Source: Bombilactobacillus mellis
GTDB lineage: Bacteria > Bacillota > Bacilli > Lactobacillales > Lactobacillaceae
Length of the DNA: 64,000 bases
NCBI RefSeq assembly: GCF_000967245.1
Contig: NZ_KQ033878.1
Location: 639,561-703,560 of the forward strand
Direction of reading: 5' to 3'
Positions 1-8,339 of the stretch are shown here, in pieces. Within the stretch, counting starts at the first letter, position 1, and every line of letters begins with the position of its first letter. The notes under the pieces were generated by a model. It made no database searches. It saw only the letters and a program-made list of their open reading frames with translations, and was not told the origin of the DNA. The position numbers were made by a program, and so were the translations under genes.

Positions 1-2
1 AA

Positions 3-212
3 TTTTTTGCAGACAATAACATTGATTTTAAAATACATAATATTAACGGTTACCCTTATGTTTATTCAATTAATTATTTAAAAAATAATCAAATTAACGG
101 AGGCTGGATTTATACTGTGGACTTTCTTCAGCCGATAAAGACATCTAATGAAATTTTTGTTAATGATAAAACTATCATTCAATGGCTGTATACTGATAGA
201 GCTCTTGAATAG
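3..212 (+). CDS. C-terminal end of an unidentified protein (partial)
   Basis: One plus-strand frame is open from the window edge to a TAG at 210-212, giving the last 69 residues of a protein that begins outside the window. The fragment is polar and rich in Asn, Ile and Tyr, with a 'GGWIYTVDFLQP' stretch, and ends in 'YTDRALE'. I do not recognise the family. It converges on the tail of the eut locus with only about 30 bases between the stop codons and no clear terminator hairpin. The open frame is direct evidence. That it is a real gene is an inference from its length and reasonable composition. Confidence 0.55.
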   Translation, partial: FFADNNIDFKIHNINGYPYVYSINYLKNNQINGGWIYTVDFLQPIKTSNEIFVNDKTIIQWLYTDRALE

Positions 213-243
213 GTATCGCAATCGTTCTATTTAGGTGGAATCT

Positions 244-1053
244 TTAAAGATAGGCCTTATCCAATGAAGTAAGATAAATTTTTTGGAGGTCAGATATTTC
301 TTTGGTAGTAATTCCAACTTCGTTACACAGAAATTGACCCACGCCGCCATATTCATCATCAATAATATCTAGGGCTCGCTTTAAATAAGCTTCATGCACC
401 ACTGAAAGATCATAGATGGAACGAATAAAATTCTCATTTCCTCCGTTAGCCTTGGCCTCCATAATCCGCGCATATATCCGGTTAATGGACAATTTATTAG
501 TTAATAGATAATCCTCATACACCACTTGCCGATCTACTCCTAAGGCCAATAAGACTAAAGCGCAAACTAATCCGGTGCGATCTTTGCCGGCACTGCAATG
601 AATAATAACAGCTTCGTCTGTTTTATTCTCTAAAAGATATTTAAAAATTTCATAATAAGCTAATTGAGATTTTTTACTAATAACCAGTTGTTCATATGAA
701 TTAATCATTTCTATATAACCGCCCCGTGGGGTTTCAGAATAAAATTTTTGTAAAGCATTGATAAAGTTACCATCTTCTAAAACTGAATTATCAGAAAGAG
801 GAATAATTAGATATTTAGTCTGCAATTGTAGACTATCCGGCCATTTTTCAATCTCCGAATAAGAACGTAAATCAATAATTGTTTTAATTCTATGATCACA
901 AAAATAATTATGATCTGCAGAATCTAGTTTATTTAAGAGGCCTGATCTGATTAGTTTACACCATTTAACAATTCGGCCATCTTTAGTAGGATAGCCACCT
1001 AAGTCCCGAATATTATTAACATGTGGTGTCCTTTCGCCTTGATCTGCCAACAA
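244..1053 (-). CDS. Tyrosine-protein phosphatase-like protein (Y_phosphatase3 type)
   Basis: The 269-residue protein carries the CX5R phosphatase loop H-C-S-A-G-K-D-R-T-G, with Cys153 as nucleophile and Arg159. An N-terminal 'IRDLGGYP' motif (15-22) is typical of the bacterial phosphatase family PF13350 (Listeria LipA and relatives act on phosphotyrosine and phosphoinositides). There is no signal peptide, so it is probably cytosolic. The start is TTG (two adjacent TTGs) about nine bases after a GGGGGAG ribosome binding site. It lies 18 bases downstream of eutP on the same strand with no terminator between, so it is likely the last gene of the eut transcript. A phosphatase is not a standard eut gene, and its role there is unknown. 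Confidence 0.85.
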   Translation of the reverse strand: MLADQGERTPHVNNIRDLGGYPTKDGRIVKWCKLIRSGLLNKLDSADHNYFCDHRIKTIIDLRSYSEIEKWPDSLQLQTKYLIIPLSDNSVLEDGNFINALQKFYSETPRGGYIEMINSYEQLVISKKSQLAYYEIFKYLLENKTDEAVIIHCSAGKDRTGLVCALVLLALGVDRQVVYEDYLLTNKLSINRIYARIMEAKANGGNENFIRSIYDLSVVHEAYLKRALDIIDDEYGGVGQFLCNEVGITTKEISDLQKIYLTSLDKAYL

Positions 1054-1071
1054 TAGCTTGTTCTCCCCCTT

Positions 1072-1512
1072 TTATATAATTTCTAAATATTGGCTTAATT
1101 CTTCTATCCCAATGTTGTTTTTTGCTGAAACCTTAAAAATTTTTTCTGCTCCTGCTGACTTTAATTGCTGCGCGGCCCAGTCAATGTCTTCTGGAGTATC
1201 ACTCAAATCTATTTTTGTAACCACACCGATTTTTTCCTTTGTAAACATACTGCCAAAACCAGGCGCAAAGCTTTGCCGCTTATCAACTACGCTCTGTAAG
1301 AAAATCACTACATCAGAGTCTACCGAAGTGGTCATTAAAGCGCTGTATAAATTTCTATGCTCCATAAATTCACCCGGAGTATCAATTAAATTTTTATTTT
1401 GGTAGTATTGAATTACTTGCGTTTTATTATAGGTGATCGCTTTTCCTTGTAACCTCTGACATAAGGTTGTCTTCCCACAACCAATGGCCCCAATAAAAAT
1501 CGGTTTTTTCAA
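1072..1512 (-). CDS. eutP: EutP/PduV-family small GTPase-like protein
   Basis: This 146-residue P-loop protein has a Walker A motif GAIGCGKT (8-15), a DTPG switch motif (44-47) and a T-K-I-D guanine-specificity motif near residue 100. That pattern defines the EutP/PduV family. Family members are associated with microcompartments, and EutP has also been reported to have acetate kinase activity. That may matter here because no dedicated acetate kinase gene is seen in the cluster. The start is TTG, eight bases after AAGGAG; the nearer ATG runs into an immediate stop in another frame. It follows eutJ by about 40 bases and precedes the phosphatase gene. Confidence 0.9.
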   Translation of the reverse strand: MKKPIFIGAIGCGKTTLCQRLQGKAITYNKTQVIQYYQNKNLIDTPGEFMEHRNLYSALMTTSVDSDVVIFLQSVVDKRQSFAPGFGSMFTKEKIGVVTKIDLSDTPEDIDWAAQQLKSAGAEKIFKVSAKNNIGIEELSQYLEII

Positions 1513-1553
1513 AGAAACATCTCCTTATAAAATTTAATACCCCCGCATATTAT

Positions 1554-2402
1554 TTAACTATCACACATTGCAATTCCTAAGGGAGTTACAAATTGCGGAT
1601 AAAGGGGCTTTATTGCTGGTATTCCTAGTATCTTACTAAAAGTAGGAATAAAATCTTTAAAATTGATGGCTCCCCCAACTATAATTACCGGTTCATATAT
1701 TTTATCTTTCATTACATTCTTAGTGATTATAGCCATTTTCTCTACAACGGGTTGAATAATGTGAAAAATCTCATCTTCATTTTTATGTTCACGCTTGATT
1801 ACTTCCGCTTTATCTGAATTAATCTGATATGCTCCCGCAATAACCAAAGTCATATGAATCCCGCCGGTAGGCTCATCTATAATTTGAACCAATTTATTAT
1901 TATTAAAAACACTAATCCCCGTTGTACCGCCACCAATATCGACCACTGTACCAGTTTTTATCTGAAGAAATTTAGCTGCTGCTGTGGGCTCTGCTACAAC
2001 TTGCCGACAGCTAAAACCTGCAGCTTCAATCACGTTAGTCACTACTTTACTGCCACTACCACTATCTACATCCGGTGGAATAGCACCACAGGCAGTTATT
2101 AACGGCCTTTCTAAAACTTGTTCGGCCTGCTGCTTTAGATTTTTTAGAATTTTTACTGAGTCCATAAAATCAACAATTATTCCATCGCGAATGGCATTAT
2201 CATACTCAAAAGTACAATAGAGAGGCTCATTTTGACTATCCAAAACCGTTAAAACAATTGAAGAGGTTCCTAAATCAACTCCGACCCGTAAAGGCTCATC
2301 CTTATTCGGCTTTCTTACGGATCGATTTTTATTAACGACTTTAATTAATTGCTGTAACTTCTTATTGGGGCCATTTAAAATATTTTTTTGTTTATAATTC
2401 AT
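1554..2402 (-). CDS. eutJ: Ethanolamine utilization chaperone-like protein EutJ
   Basis: The ATG at 2402 gives 282 residues and sits seven bases after GGAG; an upstream in-frame start at 2438 lacks a ribosome site. The protein has the actin/Hsp70 nucleotide-binding fold signatures: the phosphate-1 loop 'GVDLGTSSIVLTV', the phosphate-2 loop 'VVDIGGGTTGISVF' and the adenosine motif 'IIVGGAINF'. It lacks the Hsp70 substrate domain, as expected for EutJ. Its exact role is not established; it is presumed to assist assembly or enzyme activity in the microcompartment. It follows eutS after a gap of about 180 bases, the longest untranslated gap downstream of eutA. Confidence 0.9.
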   Translation of the reverse strand: MNYKQKNILNGPNKKLQQLIKVVNKNRSVRKPNKDEPLRVGVDLGTSSIVLTVLDSQNEPLYCTFEYDNAIRDGIIVDFMDSVKILKNLKQQAEQVLERPLITACGAIPPDVDSGSGSKVVTNVIEAAGFSCRQVVAEPTAAAKFLQIKTGTVVDIGGGTTGISVFNNNKLVQIIDEPTGGIHMTLVIAGAYQINSDKAEVIKREHKNEDEIFHIIQPVVEKMAIITKNVMKDKIYEPVIIVGGAINFKDFIPTFSKILGIPAIKPLYPQFVTPLGIAMCDS

Positions 2403-2582
2403 TACTATTCTCCATTTATTATGATTCTCTTCTATCAATCATTACATATTTAAGCCAATTAAGTAGATTTTCAGATGAAAAACATAAAAAGAAGTCACTT
2501 TAGCAGAGAAAAGACGCAAAGCTTAACTACTGACAATAGTTATCACTGAGCGCCTACTAGATAATAAACAATATTACTTACT

Positions 2583-2948
2583 TTACGTTCTTGTAATATC
2601 ACAAATAGTAAAGTCCAAAATATCTTTTAATTTGATAACTACTTGTTTTAATGCAGCTTCAACTTCCGAAACCTCACCACTTACAACAACTGAGCCGCTA
2701 AAACGATCAATAAACTCTAATTCCACGTTCCCAGACTTAGTAGCAATGTCACTAGCAATCATTGAAGCTTCACTAGGCGTTATTGTTAAAATACCTAATG
2801 CTGAATTATGAGAACTCAAACCTAATTTTGTAAAAATATTCTTATCAGGATTGGCAATAATGTGTGCTAAAGTTATTTGTTTACCTGGAACGTATTCTTG
2901 AATCATTCTTTCTGGTTCAGTTCTACGAGCATGTTTATTATCTGACAT
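2583..2948 (-). CDS. eutS: Microcompartment shell protein EutS
   Basis: The 121-residue protein has the circularly permuted BMC fold typical of EutS/PduU. An N-terminal '[20 protein letters not shown]' segment is followed by '[50 protein letters not shown]'. EutS hexamers form one facet tile type of the shell and have a bent geometry in characterised homologues. The ATG is eight bases after AAGGAAG. Upstream eutQ ends 32 bases before it, too little room for a full antitermination leader, so it is probably co-transcribed with the eutA-eutQ genes. Confidence 0.93.
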   Translation of the reverse strand: MSDNKHARRTEPERMIQEYVPGKQITLAHIIANPDKNIFTKLGLSSHNSALGILTITPSEASMIASDIATKSGNVELEFIDRFSGSVVVSGEVSEVEAALKQVVIKLKDILDFTICDITRT

Positions 2949-2980
2949 TAGACATACTTCCTTCTATTTAAAGAAAATAA

Positions 2981-3424
2981 TTAAGATTGATTAGCCCAAT
3001 CAGCTGGATAAGTAATATATATAAATCGTGCCTCCGTAGGGGCAGAGAACTTAATTTTACTACCCTTGGGAATTAAAATGGACTGTCCCGGTTCTGCAGT
3101 AACTGTACCTTGAGAGCCAATAACACTCAGTGTTCCTGCGATAACATAGTCAAATTCGTCATAATTTAACTGCCAATCAAAAGTACTGGCTTTCATCACC
3201 ATTAATCCCGCTCCCAAACGTGGGCTTTGTTTTAAATCAAAAAAGTCCTTAGTATACACATGATCATTGGCATTACCGGTATCCATTCTATCCTGCTCAC
3301 TTACTTCTAAATCGGGGATATCTACCATCATTAAACCGTCTGCTGTGGAAGTCTTATAGGCCCCTAATTTTTCAGTCAAAATTTGCCTAACAATTTTTTC
3401 AACTTCTTCGCGCTCGATATTCAT
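2981..3424 (-). CDS. eutQ: EutQ-family cupin protein (short form)
   Basis: The protein has 147 residues. Residues 60-145 form a cupin barrel ('SPRLGAGLMVMKASTFDWQL...VIAGTLSVIGSQGTVTAEPGQSILIPKGSKIKF') matching the C-terminal domain of EutQ. The N-terminal 45 residues are a short helix and linker ('REEVEKIVRQILTEKLGAY') that resembles a microcompartment targeting peptide. Enteric EutQ is longer and has been reported to have acetate kinase activity; whether the short form does is unknown. It lies 20 bases after eutH, with ATG following a TGAGG-type site. Confidence 0.88.
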   Translation of the reverse strand: MNIEREEVEKIVRQILTEKLGAYKTSTADGLMMVDIPDLEVSEQDRMDTGNANDHVYTKDFFDLKQSPRLGAGLMVMKASTFDWQLNYDEFDYVIAGTLSVIGSQGTVTAEPGQSILIPKGSKIKFSAPTEARFIYITYPADWANQS

Positions 3425-3443
3425 AGGTTTTCCTCACTTTCAA

Positions 3444-4541
3444 TTAACCTTCTTGAGAATTCTTTTTCAAAACACGATCAGCCATAAACATAGCCACAGC
3501 AATAGCAGTAATACCAGCAACAAGTTTACTAATGATCATCGGAAATATCATTTGTTTAGCCACACCAGCAACAAAGCCTAAATGATCTCCGAAAACAAAG
3601 GCTGCAGATACTGCAAAGGCTACATTAATAATTTTGCCGCGATCATCCATATCTTTCATCATTTCAAACATCGGAATATTATTGGCCAAAGTTGCTACTA
3701 GTCCTGCAGCTGCTGTTTCGTTCATTCCTAATAACTTTCCTAATTTTAACAAGGGTTTTTTAAAGACTTTTGTTATTACAAAAACTAAAGTAAAAGCACC
3801 AGCTAAAGTCATCGCAATACTTCCCACTGTTTGAATAGCCCCTTTAACATTACCAATACCAGGAATAATTTTGACACCAATCATCGATTGAACAGCACCT
3901 AAAGCCAAACCAAAGGTTCCAATGATGACAATTGCTTGACCAAAAACAGAGAATCCTTTAATCATTGCCTCTGGTTTAAACCAAAGACCCAAGGCTATTA
4001 ATACCGCAAATAATATAATCGGAATTAAATTCATCAAAACTGACATTAAAGGCATACCCATCATAAGACCCCCGACAAAACAACCAATTGGTATTGTAAT
4101 CATGCCGGATAAAACTCCTGTAGCCAAAAAGCGGTGATCTTTTTTATCTATAATCCCTAGTGCGACTGGTATGGAGAATACAATGGTAGGTCCCATCATT
4201 GATCCTAGAATAACACCTGCAAATAATCCAGCTTGTGTATTTATGGCCATTTGCTGTGCTAGTTGAAAGCCTCCCATATCAATAGCAATTAAGCTTGTGG
4301 CAAACATCGAAGGATCAGCCCCCAAGGCCCGATAAAGTGGAACAATTAAAGGTGACAAAATCTTTGCTAAAATGGGTGCTAACACAATAATCCCTACCAT
4401 GGACATAGCTAAGGACCCCATCGACATAATTCCTTCTTCAAATTTGGCTCCTAAGCCAAACTTGTCTCCTAGCATTTTATCTAAGGCACCTAAAGCCATA
4501 AAAAATACCATGATATACATAATTATTTCATTTATTCCCAT
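3444..4541 (-). CDS. eutH: Ethanolamine permease EutH
   Basis: This very hydrophobic 365-residue protein has roughly ten membrane segments, glycine- and methionine-rich, with 'DMGGFQLAQQMA' and 'NNIPMFEMMKDMDDRGKIINVAFAVSAAFVFGDHLGFVA' matching the EutH family. It is the predicted ethanolamine uptake protein of the cytoplasmic membrane, thought to matter mainly when external ethanolamine is low or acidic. The ATG follows a strong AGGAGG site. It is flanked by the unrecognised eut gene upstream and eutQ downstream in one polycistron. Confidence 0.95.
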   Translation of the reverse strand: MGINEIIMYIMVFFMALGALDKMLGDKFGLGAKFEEGIMSMGSLAMSMVGIIVLAPILAKILSPLIVPLYRALGADPSMFATSLIAIDMGGFQLAQQMAINTQAGLFAGVILGSMMGPTIVFSIPVALGIIDKKDHRFLATGVLSGMITIPIGCFVGGLMMGMPLMSVLMNLIPIILFAVLIALGLWFKPEAMIKGFSVFGQAIVIIGTFGLALGAVQSMIGVKIIPGIGNVKGAIQTVGSIAMTLAGAFTLVFVITKVFKKPLLKLGKLLGMNETAAAGLVATLANNIPMFEMMKDMDDRGKIINVAFAVSAAFVFGDHLGFVAGVAKQMIFPMIISKLVAGITAIAVAMFMADRVLKKNSQEG

Positions 4542-4575
4542 TAGTAGCCCTCCTTTCTAAACTAAACAAACACTC

Positions 4576-5187
4576 TTATAACCTCAAATCTTTACTACGA
4601 GCCCAATCCTTGGCTAAATCTGTCATTTTTTCATTATCTTGCAACAATTGTTGATGATTTTTCAATCTTTCCTGCAATTTAGTCAGTGTGACGTATTTAT
4701 ATTTAGTATTTACAACCTTATTAGTCTTACTTAAAGCTTGCAGGTGCAAATTAAAAGAACTGTTATCATAAATAAAATGAATGTTATAATGTTCTAATTT
4801 TTGAAGAGCATCTTGGATTTCTTTCCAAACACCATATCTAGTTTGTCTTTGATATTCTATGATTTGAGGTTTTTTACTAAAAATCCAAACAGGTTTGTCT
4901 TGAAGCAAAAAGTCTAATACTTGATCAGTTAACTCATCTGTACTTATCAAATGTGCAAGTGTTACTATTTGCTTAGTTGTTATCTTACTAAGACAAAGCA
5001 GGGCAGCATTGCTACCCTGCTTTTTTTCATATATAAGCTCATAATTTTGGGAAAGCACATCAATGTATGAGGCAGGATAATATTTCAGCGGATCTCTTAA
5101 AATTATATGGGGTTTAAACTGGCCAAGCTGTTCCATAACCCTATTGGTAACTACTTGAACTAATTGTTCTATTTCGTCAGATTTCAT
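4576..5187 (-). CDS. Unrecognised eut-associated protein (possibly the 'eut_hyp' type found in Firmicute eut operons)
   Basis: The 203-residue protein starts at the ATG at 5187, seven bases after AGGTG. Its N-terminus 'MKSDEIEQLVQVVTNRVMEQLGQ' is an amphipathic helix with the pattern of microcompartment encapsulation peptides. The middle ('AALLCLSKITTKQIVTLAHL', 'LLQDKPVWIF') alternates beta-strand-like and helical stretches suggesting an alpha/beta fold, and the C-terminus is helical and charged. No catalytic motif is recognisable. A similarly placed uncharacterised gene occurs between pduL and eutH in some Gram-positive eut loci. The link to that family is from memory and context, not from a search. 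Confidence 0.6.
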   Translation of the reverse strand: MKSDEIEQLVQVVTNRVMEQLGQFKPHIILRDPLKYYPASYIDVLSQNYELIYEKKQGSNAALLCLSKITTKQIVTLAHLISTDELTDQVLDFLLQDKPVWIFSKKPQIIEYQRQTRYGVWKEIQDALQKLEHYNIHFIYDNSSFNLHLQALSKTNKVVNTKYKYVTLTKLQERLKNHQQLLQDNEKMTDLAKDWARSKDLRL

Positions 5188-5198
5188 ATACAAGACAC

Positions 5199-5780
5199 CT
5201 ACTTTTTATAAAGAGTTCCACGCATGCCCTTCACAAAACCGCAAGCATTAGCCTCATCAAAATCAATATGCATTCTTGTAGCAAATTTCTCACTAACGCG
5301 AATAACCACATCATTAAATATCACGGAACGCTTCCCACTAGTTTTTACACTGACAATATCATTATTCTGAACACCAAAAATTTTAGCATCTTCTGGTGTG
5401 ATATGAATATGTCTTTGGGCAATGATAACACCACTATTTAAGTTAACACTATTATTTCCATTAATTAATGTGATTCCCGGAGTCTGGTCTAAATGGCCAC
5501 TTTCTCTAATAGGAGGATCAACGCCCAAGCTCAAAGCATCTGTAATTGATAATTCAACTTGTGAGTGCTCTCTAGCAGGTCCTAAAACTGAAACATTATT
5601 AATCTGCCCTTTAGGGCCTTTAAGAATCACTTTCTCTTTGCTAACATATTGACCCGGTTGTGATAGAGGTCGAACTGGTGTCAATTTATAATTAAAACCA
5701 AATAACTGAGCAATAGTATCATTTGATAAATGAACGTGACGAGCAGATGCTTCAATTTCAAATGACATTCGCTTTTTCAA
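5199..5780 (-). CDS. pduL: Phosphate propanoyl/acetyltransferase PduL (EutD-type)
   Basis: PduL converts acetyl-CoA and phosphate to acetyl-phosphate and CoA inside the microcompartment, recycling CoA for EutE. The two zinc-binding motifs are visible: A-R-H-V-H-L at His15/His17 and Q-R-H-I-H-I at His124/His126. The family arrangement of duplicated beta-barrel halves spans 193 residues. The TTG at 5780 has no ribosome binding site. The same frame stays open upstream to an ATA at 5825 that overlaps the eutT stop and lies correctly behind GAGGGTG. The real protein may therefore be about 15 residues longer and carry an encapsulation helix (see findings). Confidence 0.93.
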   Translation of the reverse strand: MKKRMSFEIEASARHVHLSNDTIAQLFGFNYKLTPVRPLSQPGQYVSKEKVILKGPKGQINNVSVLGPAREHSQVELSITDALSLGVDPPIRESGHLDQTPGITLINGNNSVNLNSGVIIAQRHIHITPEDAKIFGVQNNDIVSVKTSGKRSVIFNDVVIRVSEKFATRMHIDFDEANACGFVKGMRGTLYKK

Positions 5781-5821
5781 TTCAGTAATAACATCATCTA
5801 CAATATTATTTAAATTTTGCG

Positions 5822-6472
5822 TTATTCTTCACCCTCTTTTAAAATGCTACGAACCCAAGCCTGCATCTCATCTTCTAGATTAACGATTAATTGATAAAAA
5901 TGTGCTTGCTTAAAATCAGGATATACTATCAAACAATCTGCTAACTGAATAGCCACTCTTTCTAAGCTTAATAACATAAATTGAATAATTATTTCATGTG
6001 AACATTTAATTTTTAATTTATTAATTTGTAAATCAACCGTTGCTAAGTTATCTAGTTTATTCAATTGTGCAGGTTCAAGAACTATTAACGTATTAAATAA
6101 TTCAAGGACATTATTAACAAGATTACGATTTAGCTCAAAATCCTGCTCTTTTAAGATCTTCAAAAACAGTAACGCTTGCTCTCGTAAAGCTGACTGTAAT
6201 TTGAAGAAAGGTGTTCGATAATTGTCCAATTGTTGAAAATCAATTTCATTTTGTTTGATTGTAAAGGAATCCAGCCATGAGTTATGATTATCGGATCTTA
6301 ATTTGCCATCTTTCAAGACTGTAGATTTAAATTTTATTTGATGCTCAGCTAAAAAACTTTTAGCAGATGGTGTTAAAATAGTACCTCTTGGCAAAGATAT
6401 TGAATCTTTATCAAATAGTTCCTTTTGTTTAAACATTTGACGAACATCATCTTCTGTTAGTAGTTTACCCAA
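5822..6472 (-). CDS. eutT: Ethanolamine utilization cobalamin adenosyltransferase EutT
   Basis: EutT makes adenosylcobalamin for EutBC. The N-terminus 'GKLLTEDDVRQMFKQKELFDKDSISLPRGTILTPSAKSFLAEHQIKF' matches the EutT signature. The following 150 residues are helical, as in the Cob_adeno_trans fold. The start is TTG at 6472, four bases behind a strong AAAGGAGGTG; a longer reading frame to 6502 would place that site inside the gene. The length, 216 residues, is somewhat short of the enteric enzyme. I do not see the HX11CCXXC metal motif of Salmonella EutT, so this may be a metal-independent variant. It lies 19 bases after eutM and overlaps the likely pduL start. Confidence 0.85.
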   Translation of the reverse strand: MGKLLTEDDVRQMFKQKELFDKDSISLPRGTILTPSAKSFLAEHQIKFKSTVLKDGKLRSDNHNSWLDSFTIKQNEIDFQQLDNYRTPFFKLQSALREQALLFLKILKEQDFELNRNLVNNVLELFNTLIVLEPAQLNKLDNLATVDLQINKLKIKCSHEIIIQFMLLSLERVAIQLADCLIVYPDFKQAHFYQLIVNLEDEMQAWVRSILKEGEE

Positions 6473-6520
6473 GAGGCACCTCCTTTCAATAAAAGACCGC
6501 AATCATCACTTGCCTACTTT

Positions 6521-6829
6521 TTAATCATCCTCCATATTGGCCTTTTCTCCCAACATGTGTGGTAAAATTGCATCCACTTCACTATGCGGACGAGGAATAA
6601 CATGAACTGAAATTAATTCACCAACTTTTTCACTTGCAGCTGCACCAGCATCAGTAGCTGCTTTTACAGCTCCAACATCACCACGAACCATAACTGTAAC
6701 TAATCCTGCTCCAATTTGCTCTTTACCAATTAAAGTTACATTCGCAGCTTTAACCATTGCATCAGCAGCTTCGATAGCTCCAACTAATCCTTTAGTTTCA
6801 ATCATTCCCAAGGCATTTGTATTTGACAT
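6521..6829 (-). CDS. eutM: Microcompartment hexameric shell protein (EutM type)
   Basis: A single 102-residue BMC domain: '[86 protein letters not shown]'. This is the canonical major facet protein forming flat hexamers with a central pore. It starts with ATG after AGGAGGAAATG. A near-identical paralogue lies at 18357-18647, differing mainly in a few pore-proximal and C-terminal residues. The C-terminal tail '[12 protein letters not shown]' is acidic. Confidence 0.96.
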   Translation of the reverse strand: MSNTNALGMIETKGLVGAIEAADAMVKAANVTLIGKEQIGAGLVTVMVRGDVGAVKAATDAGAAASEKVGELISVHVIPRPHSEVDAILPHMLGEKANMEDD

Positions 6830-6866
6830 AATTCATTTCCTCCTAATAGTATCTCTTCTATTTATT

Positions 6867-8339
6867 TTATTGAATTTTTTCTAAAACCTGTTTTACTAAT
6901 TCATCAATTAGTTGTTGTCTATTATCTTCTAAACCTTCAGAAACATTATTCATTCCTGACTGCTTACGGACATCTTCCAATTCACATTTACCAACAGCAA
7001 TATGTTTAATATTTAACAGATTCATTGGTCCAACATTATCTGATAAGGAACTTCCCCCAATAGCACCACATCCCAGTGTTAAAGCAGGATTCAAACAAGT
7101 TGTGGCCCCTATTCCTCCGAGAGCTCCAGGTGAATTAACAATTACTCTTGAAGCCGGGACTAAGGAAGAATATTCACGAATAACTTCTTGGTTTTCCGAA
7201 TGTAAAATGGCAGTATGACCAGCGCCTTCATTCATTAAAAGTTTTTGTGTGACAGAAGCAGCTTCCTTACAATCTTCAACTTCATAATATGCCAAAATTG
7301 GTGTTAATTTCTCACGGGAATACGGATTATTTTGACCAATATTGTTACTATAATCAGGAGCAATTAAGACTTTAGTTCCTGTTGGAATCTTAATATCCGC
7401 CATTTTTGCTAATCTATCTGCGGATTTTCCTACAATCTGCGGATTCATTGTGTTATCAGAACGCAAGAGAAACTTCGACAGCTTATCTTTTTCATCATTA
7501 TCTAAGAAATATGCTCCCTGTTTTACTAGTTCTTCATGAACCGCATCTTTATTAGATCTTTCTACAATAATAGATTGCTCAGAAGCACAAATTGTTCCAT
7601 TATCAAAAGTTTCTGAATCCATGATTCTTTTTACTGCTAATGCCGGATCAGCACTTCTTTCAATATAAGCAGAACCATTTCCAGGTCCAACACCTATTGC
7701 GGGGGTCCCAGAAGAATAGGCCGCGTGAACCATTGCTCCACCACCGGTCGCAATGATCATCTTAGTCTCTTTATTACCCATTAACTCATCTGTTCCTTCT
7801 AAGGATAAAATGGTCATACCAGATATTAATCCTTCCGGAGCACCAGCTTTAATGGCAGCTTCATTGGCAATTTTGATAGCTTCTAAAATGCATTTTTTAG
7901 CATTGGGGTGTGGAGAAAATACGATGGCATTTCCAGCCTTTAGAGCAATTATTGATTTATAAAACACGGACGATGTAGGATTAGTAGAAGGAATCAGCCC
8001 TGCTACAACTCCTACGGGCACTGCCATATCAACAGTTTTATTTTCAACATTTTCATCAATAATTCCTACGGTCTTTAGATTCTTATAACGTTCATTAACG
8101 GTTTTAGAGGCAAAGATATTCTTTAAAGTTTTATCCTGCCAATTGCCAAAACCTGTTTCTTCTTGTGCCATCTTGGCCAATTTTTTACTATTAGCTACAC
8201 CAGCATCGGCAATAGCTTGACAAACTTTATCAATTTGCTCTTGTGAAAAATCACGATAAATTTTTTGTGCTTTCGTTGCCTTATGCAGTAAAATTCGTAC
8301 TTCCTGCATTGAAAGTAAATCTACATCAGTTAAAGTCAA
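6867..8339 (-). CDS. eutE: CoA-acylating acetaldehyde dehydrogenase EutE
   Basis: The 490-residue aldehyde dehydrogenase converts acetaldehyde, NAD+ and CoA to acetyl-CoA within the shell. The catalytic Cys251 lies in 'FDNGTICASEQSI', the glycine-rich cofactor loop is 'IIATGGGAMVHAAYSSGTPAIGVGPGNGSAYIE', and the N-terminal 'GVVAGLIPSTNPTSSV' is typical of the EutE/PduP group. The last 20 residues, after a 'GMNNVSEGLED' linker, form an amphipathic helix (LIDELVKQVLEKIQ) that looks like a C-terminal encapsulation peptide. The TTG start overlaps the stop region of the upstream shell gene and lies nine bases after GGAGGG, implying translational coupling. Confidence 0.96.
   Translation of the reverse strand: MTLTDVDLLSMQEVRILLHKATKAQKIYRDFSQEQIDKVCQAIADAGVANSKKLAKMAQEETGFGNWQDKTLKNIFASKTVNERYKNLKTVGIIDENVENKTVDMAVPVGVVAGLIPSTNPTSSVFYKSIIALKAGNAIVFSPHPNAKKCILEAIKIANEAAIKAGAPEGLISGMTILSLEGTDELMGNKETKMIIATGGGAMVHAAYSSGTPAIGVGPGNGSAYIERSADPALAVKRIMDSETFDNGTICASEQSIIVERSNKDAVHEELVKQGAYFLDNDEKDKLSKFLLRSDNTMNPQIVGKSADRLAKMADIKIPTGTKVLIAPDYSNNIGQNNPYSREKLTPILAYYEVEDCKEAASVTQKLLMNEGAGHTAILHSENQEVIREYSSLVPASRVIVNSPGALGGIGATTCLNPALTLGCGAIGGSSLSDNVGPMNLLNIKHIAVGKCELEDVRKQSGMNNVSEGLEDNRQQLIDELVKQVLEKIQ

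Noticed and set aside
1058..1405. Plus-strand frame over eutP
   Set aside because: Antisense to a gene with intact GTPase motifs; no independent coding evidence.
2403..2582. Hairpin AACTA/TAGTT and a weak CTTTGC stem in the eutS-eutJ gap as a possible EutV site
   Set aside because: Alternative pairing gives an ATTGTC hexaloop (A1/G4) but on only three base pairs, and no second hairpin or convincing terminator overlaps it. Not strong enough to call an ANTAR site.
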